NCBI GenBank assembly: GCA_958295875.1
Contig: OY282379.1
Coordinates: 3,439,046 to 3,503,045 of the forward strand
From: an uncultured Pseudomonadales bacterium
GTDB lineage: Bacteria; Pseudomonadota; Gammaproteobacteria; Pseudomonadales; Azotimanducaceae
Direction of reading: 5' to 3'
Length of the DNA stretch: 64,000 nt
Shown here: one piece after another, positions 1 through 8,209 of the stretch
Position numbering within the stretch: position 1 is the first letter of the stretch
Layout: each line of letters starts with the position of its first letter
Program-made: the position numbers and the translations under genes
The notes under the pieces: model-generated
The model's input: the letters and a program-made list of their open reading frames with translations, nothing else
What the model was told of the DNA's origin: nothing
Database searches by the model: none

Positions 1-684
1 CGAACATCAATTCCAAAGCGCGACGTAGCAATAACTCAGTTTCCGCCCGTAGACGCCGTGCTTCCCCCAAACGCTGGCTCGGCGGAAAGGCCGCACCACA
101 AGGCACCACCCAGCGCCGAAGTCGCTGGCGCGATTGCGCGGATGAAGGCGTACAATACTTGGTGTGACACGAAGTTCGCCTTCGAGTTCGTCGTGCTCGA
201 CGCGAGCCGAAGCGGCGAGACGCAGCCCGAATTGCTACGAGATCGGCATCGAGACGAAGGAGTCCCGCCGAGGGGTTGAAGGTGAAGATCGAGCACCGAG
301 TGCCGTTGTCGCCGGGACCATATGGCTGCATGAACAGCAGTCGTCTTGAAAGTCGTTGATCCTCCACAATCGTGGTTGATCGATTCCTGTTGGCCATGCG
401 GCCGCGCCCGTTCCCGACGGCGAGCAACCCGACGAAAGGGCGGTTGCGCCTGTCTGGCCTTCGTTTCCCGCCTGCTAGCACATGTAGTGTACACTGCCAC
501 TGGCGGACCGTGAGATCAACGGAGTGTGCGGGTGCGGGTGCAGTGGCGGGTGGCAGACATCAAGAGGTCCTTCGGGCGCTGCTTCGGCGAGATGTGCCCT
601 AACTTGTCGCACCTCGAGCGGTGCGATTCGTCAGACTCTCTTTGGGCCAATGTCCGCAGAACCTTGACCAGCGAGTAGCGGCTG
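1..684. other. Left edge, no supportable gene
   Basis: I see no convincing gene here. Several short frames are open on both strands but none has a recognisable motif, a ribosome binding site or consistent codon use. One minus-strand frame is open from about position 118 to the left edge and reads RRLRAETELLLRRALELMF near the end. It could be the middle of a gene running off the window, but there is too little to name it. The region precedes the ATPase module and may be decayed accessory DNA. Confidence 0.4.
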
Positions 685-2070
685 ATGGGGTTGGAGCACA
701 CACAAGACCAAGCCATTCATATGCTGCGCGTCCGAAACTTTGGGAAGCTGTCGCGGGCCGATATTCGCTTCGGCAACTTCACCGTTCTGGCCGGTCCCAA
801 CAACACAGGCAAGAGCTTCGTTTCCAAGTTGCTATATTCGATCTTCAACGCGCTGAATGCCGATCTCGAACGGGAGCGGGTCTTCCGACTGATCTGGTCG
901 CTCGGCATTGATGCGAAGCGCTTTGCGCGGGAACGGCGCTCCCCGCTTCCGCTGTGGTCGATCGTTTCGGAAATCGGGACAGTTGCCTTGTCGTACGCGA
1001 GAGCTGACAATCCGGACATCGATCAAGTGACTTCCAGCTTACTTGCACTCGCCGACAAGTGGAGGCGCGAGCTTTCGGAGCCCATGCCCGCGGCGGCCGC
1101 TATCGAGGACGACGACGATCGCAGACAACAGAGTGCGTTCGAACTTGCAAATCTCCGGCGAGCTGTAGATCACCTGTTAGAGGAATTGAAGCGTGCCGGA
1201 AACGATAGGGCGGCATTCATTGAGGACGAACTCAAATACCGTCTGATGCGAAACCTGTCAGGGAACTTCCAAGTACCGAATATCCGACATCTTAGGGGCG
1301 ATCCTAACGATAATCTGACAGTGAACGTCGATGATGTTCTCCACATTGATCTGGCGCAAAACACGCTCTCATTGAAATTGAACTCGGCCGCCTTGGGAGG
1401 GCTGTCGGACGCATCCAATGTCGTGTACTTGGAGTCGCCAATCTACTGGAAGATATTCGCGGCTCTCCGTGATTCCAGACGCTCCCTCATCTCTCGTCGT
1501 CGTGCCCGCAGAACAGCGCTGACGGGCGTACCCGACTATTTCCACGACCTCGCTGAAAGCCTGGGGTACGAGTACACCGAGGAAATGGCCTACCCGGAGA
1601 TTCACCGCCGGCTTATCGATATCGTCGGCGGTAGGGTTTCCGTATCGGAGTTTGGCGAGATGTCTTTTGAGGAGGCTGGGCGCAGCTATCCCTTGTCTAA
1701 CGCTGCGAACGGAGTCGCGAACATCGGCGTGCTCGCCATGCTCATTGAACGCAAAATCATCGATCACGGGACCATGCTGTTCATCGACGAGCCGGAGGCG
1801 CACCTCCACACTGCGTGGCAGGCTATTGTGGCCGAGGCGCTCTTTCGGTTGGCCAAAGAGGGCGTCACGGTAGTGATCGCGACGCACAGCGCTGACATTC
1901 TCAAATGGTTGGAGGTACATCTAAAGGAGTATCCGAACGATGCTCAGTTCGTCGCCCTCAACCGCTTCCCCGGACCTAGCAGCGAGGACGAGGATTTGGA
2001 GACGCAGCTCGCACGGATCAAGCAAGATCTGACGAGGTCGTTCTTCGACCTCTATATGCGTGGCATGTGA
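685..2070 (+). CDS. AAA/ABC-type ATPase of a two-gene module (RecF/OLD-like)
   Basis: A 461-residue P-loop ATPase of the broad RecF/SMC/OLD-like class that serves as the motor or sensor in many DNA-repair and phage-defence systems. Seen: Walker A GPNNTGKS at about residues 37-44, a long acidic and charged middle insertion rather than a full coiled coil, Walker B LFIDEPEAHLH near 362-372, and an H-loop VIATHS near 397-402. There is no TOPRIM or nuclease domain in this chain, so any effector activity must come from a partner. The next gene starts 2 bases after the stop, so the two are surely co-translated. The start is uncertain: the in-frame ATG at 721 opens with the usual MLRVRNFG-type N-terminus and may be the true one; neither start has a clear Shine-Dalgarno. 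No regulator is visible upstream. The ATPase call is firm; the defence role is inference. Confidence 0.8.
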   Translation: MGLEHTQDQAIHMLRVRNFGKLSRADIRFGNFTVLAGPNNTGKSFVSKLLYSIFNALNADLERERVFRLIWSLGIDAKRFARERRSPLPLWSIVSEIGTVALSYARADNPDIDQVTSSLLALADKWRRELSEPMPAAAAIEDDDDRRQQSAFELANLRRAVDHLLEELKRAGNDRAAFIEDELKYRLMRNLSGNFQVPNIRHLRGDPNDNLTVNVDDVLHIDLAQNTLSLKLNSAALGGLSDASNVVYLESPIYWKIFAALRDSRRSLISRRRARRTALTGVPDYFHDLAESLGYEYTEEMAYPEIHRRLIDIVGGRVSVSEFGEMSFEEAGRSYPLSNAANGVANIGVLAMLIERKIIDHGTMLFIDEPEAHLHTAWQAIVAEALFRLAKEGVTVVIATHSADILKWLEVHLKEYPNDAQFVALNRFPGPSSEDEDLETQLARIKQDLTRSFFDLYMRGM

Positions 2071-2071
2071 G

Positions 2072-2641
2072 ATGGCAGGGCTGGACGAGTTTCTGAAGGA
2101 GGTTCTTCAAACTGAGGATCAGCCGGTGGCACCGAGCCTGTTTGCGTATCACATGGACGGAACATCGCCCAACGACAATATGCGCGCACGAGCGGACTTG
2201 GGGACATGCCATTGTTGCGACTACTTCACTTTTAGCAATGGAGTCGTCGCACTGATTGAGGAGACTAGGCTGGGCTTGCAGATCCGAAACATCCGGAAGA
2301 CGCTTGCTCATCTGAAAGAGGATGAACGTAACAAGAGTCTTCTCGAAACCTTGAGGCGAGAGAACCAGCTTAAGGTGTATGGGTCGCTGCTGGTGCTATG
2401 TCGGCTAGCTCGAAAATTGGCCGATAGGGCCGAAGCCGTGGCGGTATCTGGAACGGCGGACTTTTGGCTGGCCTTTAGCGACCATATAGGCCAAGACGAC
2501 ACTCAGGTGGTTGATCACATCCGCGACGATTTGAAACGTCACCTCCGTAGCGTTCTGACGCCGGCGGTAGTCAAGGATGTCCACATCGTTCCGACAAACG
2601 AACTCGGCAAGATGTTGCCGTCGCGCCCGGCGCCGCTCTAG
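2072..2641 (+). CDS. Small partner of the ATPase, unknown function
   Basis: A 189-residue soluble protein I do not recognise by name. Start is ATG 2072; a GTG at 2060 is in frame but would overlap the ATPase stop. Visible features are a CHCC pair near residues 46-49 followed by a hydrophobic strand and an acidic run (VALIEET), then a long charged amphipathic helix and a C-terminal VVKDVHIVPTNELG segment. The strand with E-x-x pattern could belong to a nuclease-like fold, but I cannot show catalytic residues. It lies 1 base after the ATPase gene, the arrangement seen in ATPase-effector pairs. The effector or sensor role is inferred only from this coupling. Confidence 0.65.
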   Translation: MAGLDEFLKEVLQTEDQPVAPSLFAYHMDGTSPNDNMRARADLGTCHCCDYFTFSNGVVALIEETRLGLQIRNIRKTLAHLKEDERNKSLLETLRRENQLKVYGSLLVLCRLARKLADRAEAVAVSGTADFWLAFSDHIGQDDTQVVDHIRDDLKRHLRSVLTPAVVKDVHIVPTNELGKMLPSRPAPL

Positions 2642-2649
2642 TGAAGCTC

Positions 2650-3218
2650 TTATCTACGCATGAACGAACCGGCGACCCGGTAGCTTGCCATAGCCACATC
2701 GCCGTCACCATCCGCAGCCCCGCCGGTCCGTGGCCTTCGACGCTGTCGACACGTTGCTGAACGCCCGCCAGCATGTGTGCGTTTCGTCGAGCAGCACAGC
2801 CATCGGTTGCCGCGCGCTCCTGCAATGCACGTGCGAGGTCCTTGTGGGCCATGCCCTCGAGTTGGCACTCGGCGGAGCCTACCGACCCAACGCCCACCTT
2901 GCTTGGCAGCCACTTGGCAATGCGCCGTCTCGGGCGCGGACGCGCGTCCACCAAGGCTCCGTGATTGGGAATGCGCTGCGGCGTCAAGGCGACCACATCC
3001 ACCGAGGCGGTGTCGCAGGCGGTGCTGAACCAATGCAGCAACGCGGTTTTGCCATTCCAGCGCGGGCCTAGCAAGACGACATCGTGGGGTGGCGCCACGC
3101 CGGCAACCAAATCTCCAAGGCAGCGCGACAAGACTGCCTGTTGGCTGTCGCGTCCTGTGAGCGCGGGCGGCGCGGCGCCAGTGCCGGGCCGAAACAGGCG
3201 TGGTGCGGGGGTCCTCAT
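2650..3218 (-). pseudogene. Decayed second copy of the AAA ATPase gene (5' half)
   Basis: This is a broken paralogue of the intact AAA ATPase at 4846-5985. It shares the start (MRTPAPRLF versus MRMPAPRLF) and aligns through about residue 185 of the intact protein, then ends. The Walker A reads GPRWNGKT, with Trp in place of the Gly of GPRGNGKT, so nucleotide binding is doubtful. The frame breaks around the Walker B region, where a segment of about 46 bp (2732-2777) is inverted relative to the intact gene. The C-terminal half is absent. The upstream 180 bases and a piece of the rimO 3' end are duplicated with it. Confidence 0.8.
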
Positions 3219-3602
3219 GGCACCGGTAGTATACGCCCCGTCGCAGAGCAGCTTCCCGCCCCGCTGGCTGACGTTGCTAGCGGCCGCAGGCGGCGAGATC
3301 GGTTGTGGCGCCGTCCCATCAATGTGGAAGGAAACCGGATCTCGGGGTGTCCAGCGGCGAGATGATCGTTGTCAAGAGGCCAAGCGGAGCACGGCGAGCC
3401 GCTGATGCAACGTTTACCCCGCCGAGCGGGCGATGAGGTTCGCCTCAGCGCGGGCATCAGCCGCGACCTCCCCCTCCAAGTCGTAGCGGCCCGCCTCCAC
3501 GATGCGCACTTGGGTGAACTCACCCGCTTTGGCTCGCCCGCGAAAAGCACACCACGCCGTCCACCTTCGGCGCATCGCCTTTGGTGCGTCCCACGCCGCC
3601 GC
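2705..3602. repeat. Left copy of rimO-3'-end / AAA-5'-half block
   Basis: Diverged direct repeat of 5431-6372. By eye it runs from the AAA ATPase middle, through its start and the intergenic stretch, into the last 60 or so codons of rimO, and similarity stops at the shared bases CGTCCCACGCCGCC. The most conserved part is the intergenic CGGCGAGATGATCGTTGTC stretch. Divergence is scattered (roughly 15 percent by eye), so this is not a recent duplication or an assembly artefact. Confidence 0.8.
3414..3602 (-). pseudogene. Remnant of the rimO 3' end
   Basis: The minus strand encodes the last 50 or so residues of RimO, including [20 protein letters not shown] and the terminal NLIARSAG, matching the TRAM domain of the intact gene ending at 6186. 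One extra base near 3545 (GCGAAAAGC versus GCGAAAGC) shifts the frame, and nothing upstream matches rimO. It is a 3'-end relic only, with no function as a methylthiotransferase. It marks the right border of the decayed copy of the duplicated block. Confidence 0.8.
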
Positions 3603-3821
3603 GGCGGGCGCCTCCCCGCCCCAGGCGCGGTCCCGACGCACGGCCACGCTTCAGTCCATGCCCTAGCCCGTTGTTCTCCTCCATCCCGTGGGAAACCAAT
3701 CGGGAAGGAAAACGAAGTGAGGGGTCGTGCAGTTGTACAATGGTCGGACGCTGCGGCGTGCTGGGGAACCCGGCCAGCGGGCTGAGAGCCGATCGCGCAT
3801 CTGGCGCATGAGGAGTAAGGA

Positions 3822-4808
3822 ATGTCGCTATTTCGTTGGCAGGGTAACGGGTTGGAGCGTGTCAAGGCGCACACGTTGGAAGACAAAGGCGTGAATGAGA
3901 AAAAGTTGCAGGACGCGTTGAATGCCAATCCCGATCCGCTAGAGGAAGGACTCTTCATCATCGCCACCGAGTTCGGCGATTGGGAGGGCTCCAAGCGCCG
4001 TATCGATCTGCTAGCGCTAGATAACGAGGCTAGGCTGGTGGTGATCGAGTTGAAACGCTCTCAAACTGGCGATCACGCCGAACTGCAGGCCATACGGTAC
4101 GCCGCGATGGTGTCGAACATGACGAAATCTAGGATCATCGATGCGCATAGCGACTACCTGAAAGCCAAAAGCGGAAACGGCAACGATGGCGATGGGGTGG
4201 GCGTCGTAGATTACACAGAAAAGGCCGAGGAACTGCTAACGGAACACTTGAAAAAGGTGATTGAAAAGGGGACAGAATCCGAACTGAAACCATGGGAAGT
4301 TATCAAGACAGAGTGTCCTCGAATCATCTTGGCTTCCGCGGGATTTTCGCAAGAGATCACGACGACTGTTCTTTGGTTATTCGAAAAACACAAATTGGAC
4401 ATCACATGCGTTGAATTGAAGCTGTACGAAACAGATCAAGAGGAACAATTCCTGACCGGCAACAGGATCATTCCATTGGCGGGAGAGGAATACCGTATGA
4501 GGGCCAAGGAACGCAAAAGTGAGAAAGAACGCATTGAGAAAGAGCGCAAAGAGAGTTTCACTTTCTTAATGGTTGGGATTGAGACTGGTGCTACTCTGAC
4601 CTTTATAAAGGACCGAAACACAGAGTGTAAAGTCATTGATGACAAGACAGGCGTGGAATTCGAAGGAACTCACTATAAGCTGACTCCACTAGCAAACAAA
4701 CTCGGATTCTCAAGGAGGGGAACCAGAGCTTGGCTTTACGAGGGTGAGACGTTGCAGGCACGACGCGATAGGTTGGAAAAGTCACGGGCGTTGGAAGACC
4801 TTCCTTAA
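3822..4808 (+). CDS. PD-(D/E)XK nuclease-like protein (DUF91/NucS type) with C-terminal RAMA-like domain
   Basis: A 328-residue protein. The N-terminal 100 residues carry the restriction-endonuclease-fold signature: acidic residues near 41, D62 in RRIDLLAL, E76-x-K78 in VVIELKRS, and Q89 in the following helix, as in DUF91/NucS-like nucleases that cut or bind DNA. A charged, probably coiled helix (KERKSEKERIEKERKES) joins it to a C-terminal domain of about 75 residues (TGATLTFIKDRNTECKVI ... THYKLTPLANKLG) resembling the RAMA/DUF4357 domain of restriction and methylase proteins. The start is well set by GAGGAGTAAGGA just before the ATG. The gene is clearly richer in A and T than its neighbours and stands alone between the two copies of the duplicated block, which suggests acquisition by transfer. 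A DNA-targeting defence or repair role is inferred. Confidence 0.75.
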   Translation: MSLFRWQGNGLERVKAHTLEDKGVNEKKLQDALNANPDPLEEGLFIIATEFGDWEGSKRRIDLLALDNEARLVVIELKRSQTGDHAELQAIRYAAMVSNMTKSRIIDAHSDYLKAKSGNGNDGDGVGVVDYTEKAEELLTEHLKKVIEKGTESELKPWEVIKTECPRIILASAGFSQEITTTVLWLFEKHKLDITCVELKLYETDQEEQFLTGNRIIPLAGEEYRMRAKERKSEKERIEKERKESFTFLMVGIETGATLTFIKDRNTECKVIDDKTGVEFEGTHYKLTPLANKLGFSRRGTRAWLYEGETLQARRDRLEKSRALEDLP

Positions 4809-4845
4809 CGGAGGGATTGGCGGCCGCAACCTGCGTTGAAAGGAC

Positions 4846-5985
4846 TCAGCTCGGCTCTGATGCGCCTTCCAGCATAAACGTCATTAGCGAGGGTATGCCC
4901 GCGCTCCAAGCTATCGGGGGCAATTGCCCCGGCGGGCACCAGACGTAGCCCAAGCGGTTCAGGCCGTCGAGGGTGGCGATTCGTTCGGCGGCGTCTTCAA
5001 TGCCGGCAGCCGCTAAGGCCGCGTCTAGCTCCTGCTCCCGTGCCGTGGCATCCGCTCGGGCTTGAAAGATCTGCGCGACTGCGATGGCGGCGGTGCGCAG
5101 GCCCTGCGCTCGAAGTTCCCGGTATCGGCTTTGGTAGTAGTCCGACACGCTCGCAGCCACGTTGGGTCGGGCGGCGGCGACGACGGCGGCTGTGATGGCC
5201 GTCGCGCCCGTTGCGGCATGTTGCTTCCACAGCGCATCGCCCCAGAGCTGGATGAAGTAGGGGTAGCGCTGGCTATGTTCGACCACTGTGCTTAGGGCGT
5301 CCGCGTCGATGGCGACGCCTTGAGTCGCTAGTGGTCGCACTAGCGCTTCTTCAGCCGCGGCCCGTGCCAAACGCCCAACCCCCAACAGGCCCTCGCCTAG
5401 CCGAGACCAGAATGAGGCATTCATTGCGCTCAGGTGATCCGGCAGCCCCGGCGTGCCCGCCAGCACCAGCAGGAACGGCGCATTGGCACGCACTTGCTGG
5501 CTCGCGTTCAGCAACGTGCCGCCGACGTCGAGGGCCAGCGTGTGCGCTTCGTCGAGCAGCACGGCGACTGGTCTGCGACGACAGCGCGCCGTCAATGCGC
5601 GGGTGAGGTCCTTGTGCGCTGCACCCTCGAGTTCCCACTCGGCAGAGCCTAGGGACCCAACGCCCACCTTGCGTGGCAGCCATTTGGCTATGCCGCGTCT
5701 CGGCGCGAGCGCGTCCACCAAGGCTCCGTGATTGGGAATGCGCTGCGGCGTCAAGGCGACCACATCAACCGAGGCCGTGTCGCAGGCGGCGCTGAACCAA
5801 TGCAGCAACGCGGTTTTGCCATTCCCGCGCGGGCCGAGCAAGACGACATCGTGGGGTGGCGCCGCGCCGGCAACCAAGTCTCCAAGGCAGCGCGACAAGA
5901 CTGCCTGTTGGCTGTCGCGTCCGGTGAGCGCGGGCGGCGTCGCGCCAGCACCGGGCTGAAACAGGCGTGGTGCGGGCATCCTCAT
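4846..5985 (-). CDS. AAA ATPase (AAA_16/ORC-like), unknown target
   Basis: A 379-residue ATPase. Walker A GPRGNGKT lies near residues 51-58, Walker B AVLLDEAHT near 140-148, and a sensor-like LVLAGTPGL follows. The C-terminal third is helical with a winged-helix-like end (YPYFIQLWGDALW, then LNRLGYVWCPPGQ). This layout fits AAA_16/archaeal-type ATPases, which act as DNA-loading or signalling modules; the substrate cannot be told. It follows rimO on the same strand after about 200 bases. A TATACT -10-like box ends only 9 bases before the ATG, so a leaderless mRNA is possible. A decayed copy of its first half lies at 2650-3218. The alternative start ATG two codons in cannot be excluded. Confidence 0.75.
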   Translation of the reverse strand: MRMPAPRLFQPGAGATPPALTGRDSQQAVLSRCLGDLVAGAAPPHDVVLLGPRGNGKTALLHWFSAACDTASVDVVALTPQRIPNHGALVDALAPRRGIAKWLPRKVGVGSLGSAEWELEGAAHKDLTRALTARCRRRPVAVLLDEAHTLALDVGGTLLNASQQVRANAPFLLVLAGTPGLPDHLSAMNASFWSRLGEGLLGVGRLARAAAEEALVRPLATQGVAIDADALSTVVEHSQRYPYFIQLWGDALWKQHAATGATAITAAVVAAARPNVAASVSDYYQSRYRELRAQGLRTAAIAVAQIFQARADATAREQELDAALAAAGIEDAAERIATLDGLNRLGYVWCPPGQLPPIAWSAGIPSLMTFMLEGASEPS

Positions 5986-6372
5986 GGCACGGGCAGTATA
6001 CGCCCCGTCGCGGAGCCACTTCCCACCCCGCCGGCTTACGTTGCTAGCGTCCGGCAGCGCGTGGCAGGACCGGTTGTGGCATCGTCCCGTCCACGTGGAA
6101 GGAAGCCAGAGCTTGGGGTATCCAGCGGCGAGATGATCGTTGTCAAGAGGCCAAGCGGAGCACAGGGAGCCGCTGATGCAACCGCTTACCCCGCCGAGCG
6201 AGCAATGAGGTTCGGCTCGACGTGGGCGTCCGCCACGACCTCCCCCTCCAAGTCGTAGCGGCCCGCCTCCACGATGCGCACCTGGGTGAACTCACCGGCC
6301 TTGGCTCGCCCGCGAAAGCGCACCACGCCGTCCACCTCCGGCGCGTCGCTTTTGGTGCGTCCCACGCCGCCG
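5431..6372. repeat. Right copy of rimO-3'-end / AAA-5'-half block
   Basis: Direct repeat partner of 2705-3602. Here the block is intact: it is the true 3' end of rimO (6186-6372), the intergenic region and the first half of the functional AAA ATPase. The nuclease gene 3822-4808 and the AAA C-terminal half lie between the copies. Confidence 0.8.
5995..6000 (-). promoter_or_regulatory. -10-like TATACT box before the AAA ATPase
   Basis: On the minus strand TATACT is followed by nine bases and then the ATG of the AAA ATPase. Transcription normally starts 6-8 bases after such a box, which would give a leaderless or nearly leaderless message. The box is kept in the decayed copy (minus strand, about 3227-3232). 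No good -35 hexamer is visible. Similar TATACT boxes precede rimO (about 7571-7576) and the epoxide hydrolase (about 44873-44878). Confidence 0.35.
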
Positions 6373-7556
6373 GTCGCGGTGGTGGTGTCCACTAGGACCT
6401 CCTCGATCTGCCCTACCCGTGCTTGGCCGAGCTCGGCGCTGATCTCGCTTTGCAACGCCATGAGCGCGTCATAACGTTCCCGCTTCACGGCCTCCGGCAC
6501 CTGCCCGGGCAATGTGTTCGCTGTGGCGCCGTCCACGTTGGAGTAGGTGAAGCAGCCAACCCGGTTGAGCCGCGCCTCGCGCAGAAAGTCCAATAGCTCG
6601 TCGAATTCAGCGTCCGTCTCGCCGGGGAAGCCGACGATGAATGTGCTGCGCAGGCTGATGTCTGGCACCGCTTCCCGCCAGCGGCGAATGCGGGCCAGCG
6701 TTTTCTCCGTGGCCGCTGGGCGGCGCATGCGGCGCAGCACCGCCGGGGATGCATGCTGCAAAGGCACGTCGAAGTACGGCAGCAAGGCGCCGTCTGCCAT
6801 GAGCGGGAGCAGGTTGTCGATGTGCGGATAGGGATAGATGTAGTGCAGCCGCACCCACGGGAACATGCCGCCCAACTCCTCGCACAGCGCCACCAAGTTC
6901 GACGGCAGCGGGTTGCCACGCCATGCATCGGGCCGGTAGCGGATGTCTACGCCGTAAGCGGACGTGTCTTGAGAGACGACCAAGAGTTCCTTGACACCGG
7001 CGCCGGCCAGCGATTCGGCTTCCCGCAGCACATCCCCAATGGGCCTGGAAGCCAGCTTGCCGCGCAGGCTGGGGATGACGCAGAAGGTGCAGCGGTGGTT
7101 GCAGCCTTCTGCAATCTTCAGGTAAGCGTAGTGCCGCGGCGTCAGCTTCACGCCGTGGTGGGGCAGTGGCGCACCGTGCGGCGGCAACGGCGGCGGCAAG
7201 GCGCGGCGCACCGCCGTGGCGACTGCTTCCGGCGCATGAGGGCCCGTCACGGCGAGCACGTTGGGGTGCGCTTGTGTCACCACATCCGCTTTGGCGCCGA
7301 GGCAGCCGGTCACGACCACGCGGCCGCATCCCTTGATGGCTTCGCCAATGGCGTCCAAGGATTCTTCGACGGCGCTGTCGATGAACGCGCAGGTGTTGAC
7401 GACCACGAGGTCCGCATCGTCGTAGGTCGGCGCGGTGTCGAAGCCCTCCGCCTTGAGCCGCGTGACGATCCGCTCGGTGTCCGTCAGCGCTTTTGGGCAA
7501 CCCAAACTGACAAAGCCGACCCTCTTGCGCCGCGCCAGCCCCGCCATGTTCGCCAT
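6186..7556 (-). CDS. rimO: Ribosomal protein S12 methylthiotransferase RimO
   Basis: A radical-SAM methylthiotransferase that adds a methylthio group to an aspartate of ribosomal protein S12, in the cytoplasm. Starting at ATG 7556 ([10 protein letters not shown]) the protein has 456 residues, the usual RimO length. A longer reading frame upstream lacks family similarity. Seen: the N-terminal UPF0004 domain with its cysteines ([23 protein letters not shown]), the radical-[11 protein letters not shown] cluster site near residue 150, and a C-terminal TRAM domain ending [15 protein letters not shown]-like box sits 15 bases upstream of the start. It is divergent from the DUF35/thiolase pair and followed on the same strand by the AAA ATPase. 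Its 3' end is duplicated at 3414-3602. Confidence 0.95.
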   Translation of the reverse strand: MANMAGLARRKRVGFVSLGCPKALTDTERIVTRLKAEGFDTAPTYDDADLVVVNTCAFIDSAVEESLDAIGEAIKGCGRVVVTGCLGAKADVVTQAHPNVLAVTGPHAPEAVATAVRRALPPPLPPHGAPLPHHGVKLTPRHYAYLKIAEGCNHRCTFCVIPSLRGKLASRPIGDVLREAESLAGAGVKELLVVSQDTSAYGVDIRYRPDAWRGNPLPSNLVALCEELGGMFPWVRLHYIYPYPHIDNLLPLMADGALLPYFDVPLQHASPAVLRRMRRPAATEKTLARIRRWREAVPDISLRSTFIVGFPGETDAEFDELLDFLREARLNRVGCFTYSNVDGATANTLPGQVPEAVKRERYDALMALQSEISAELGQARVGQIEEVLVDTTTATGGVGRTKSDAPEVDGVVRFRGRAKAGEFTQVRIVEAGRYDLEGEVVADAHVEPNLIARSAG

Positions 7557-7792
7557 CCGCCGAAAACGCCGAGTATAAGGCCGCGACGCCGAGGCTGGAC
7601 GTCCCGGTTGCGCCGACGGCCACGCGACGCCAGCCCTCACCCACCGTTGCGCAGCCGCTGCTTGCGCACAAGACATGCGAGTGCAGCCCCGCGGCACGTC
7701 CTGCTCCGCCGGCTCCGCCACAAGCGGTTGACCCGGTGCCGTGGCCTCGCGTTCAATGGCTCGCTTCATAACGGGAGCGATGCGGAGGGAAT

Positions 7793-8209
7793 GTGAAGCA
7801 GGGCGTGGCGCCAGACGAACTGACGCGGCCATTTTGGGAAGCTGCCAATGCGGGGCGGCTGGTCATCCAACGGTGCGCCGCCTGCGACCGATTGCAGCAT
7901 CCTCCGTCGCGCCGTTGCGGCGAGTGCCGCGCAGACACGGCCTTGGAATGGCGGCAAATGAGCGGGCGCGGCGTCATTCAGAACTACGCGGTGGTGCATG
8001 ACTCCCCGGTGCGCTTGCTGCAGGCAGACCAGCCCTTCAATGTCGCGGTGATCGCCTTGGAAGAAGACAGCGACATCCAAATGTACTCGCACTTGCCCGG
8101 CACTCCGGTGGATGAGGTGCCGCTGGGCGCCGCGGTGGAGGTGATCTTCGAGGCCACGGCCAATGGCCAGCGGGTGCCGGAATGGCGCGTCGTCGGGGCG
8201 GAAGCATGA
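7793..8209 (+). CDS. Zn-ribbon/OB-fold protein (DUF35)
   Basis: A 138-residue protein of the DUF35 acyl-CoA-associated family. Residues about 28-46 carry two CxxC pairs ([18 protein letters not shown]) that form a rubredoxin-like zinc ribbon, followed by an OB-fold. Members usually act with thiolase-like partners, either delivering or binding the acyl-CoA; in steroid side-chain breakdown the DUF35 part of ChsH2 pairs with the thiolase-like aldolase Ltp2. Here the stop overlaps the start of the thiolase-like gene in an ATGA junction, so the two form one translational unit and presumably one complex. Confidence 0.88.
   Translation: MKQGVAPDELTRPFWEAANAGRLVIQRCAACDRLQHPPSRRCGECRADTALEWRQMSGRGVIQNYAVVHDSPVRLLQADQPFNVAVIALEEDSDIQMYSHLPGTPVDEVPLGAAVEVIFEATANGQRVPEWRVVGAEA

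Noticed and set aside
36..500. 154-residue minus-strand frame at the left edge
   Set aside because: Composition is Arg/Ser-rich filler with no family motif or ribosome binding site.
7557..7832. N-terminal extension of rimO to 7832
   Set aside because: The extra 92 residues lack RimO similarity; ATG 7556 gives the normal length and a promoter-like box lies in the extension.
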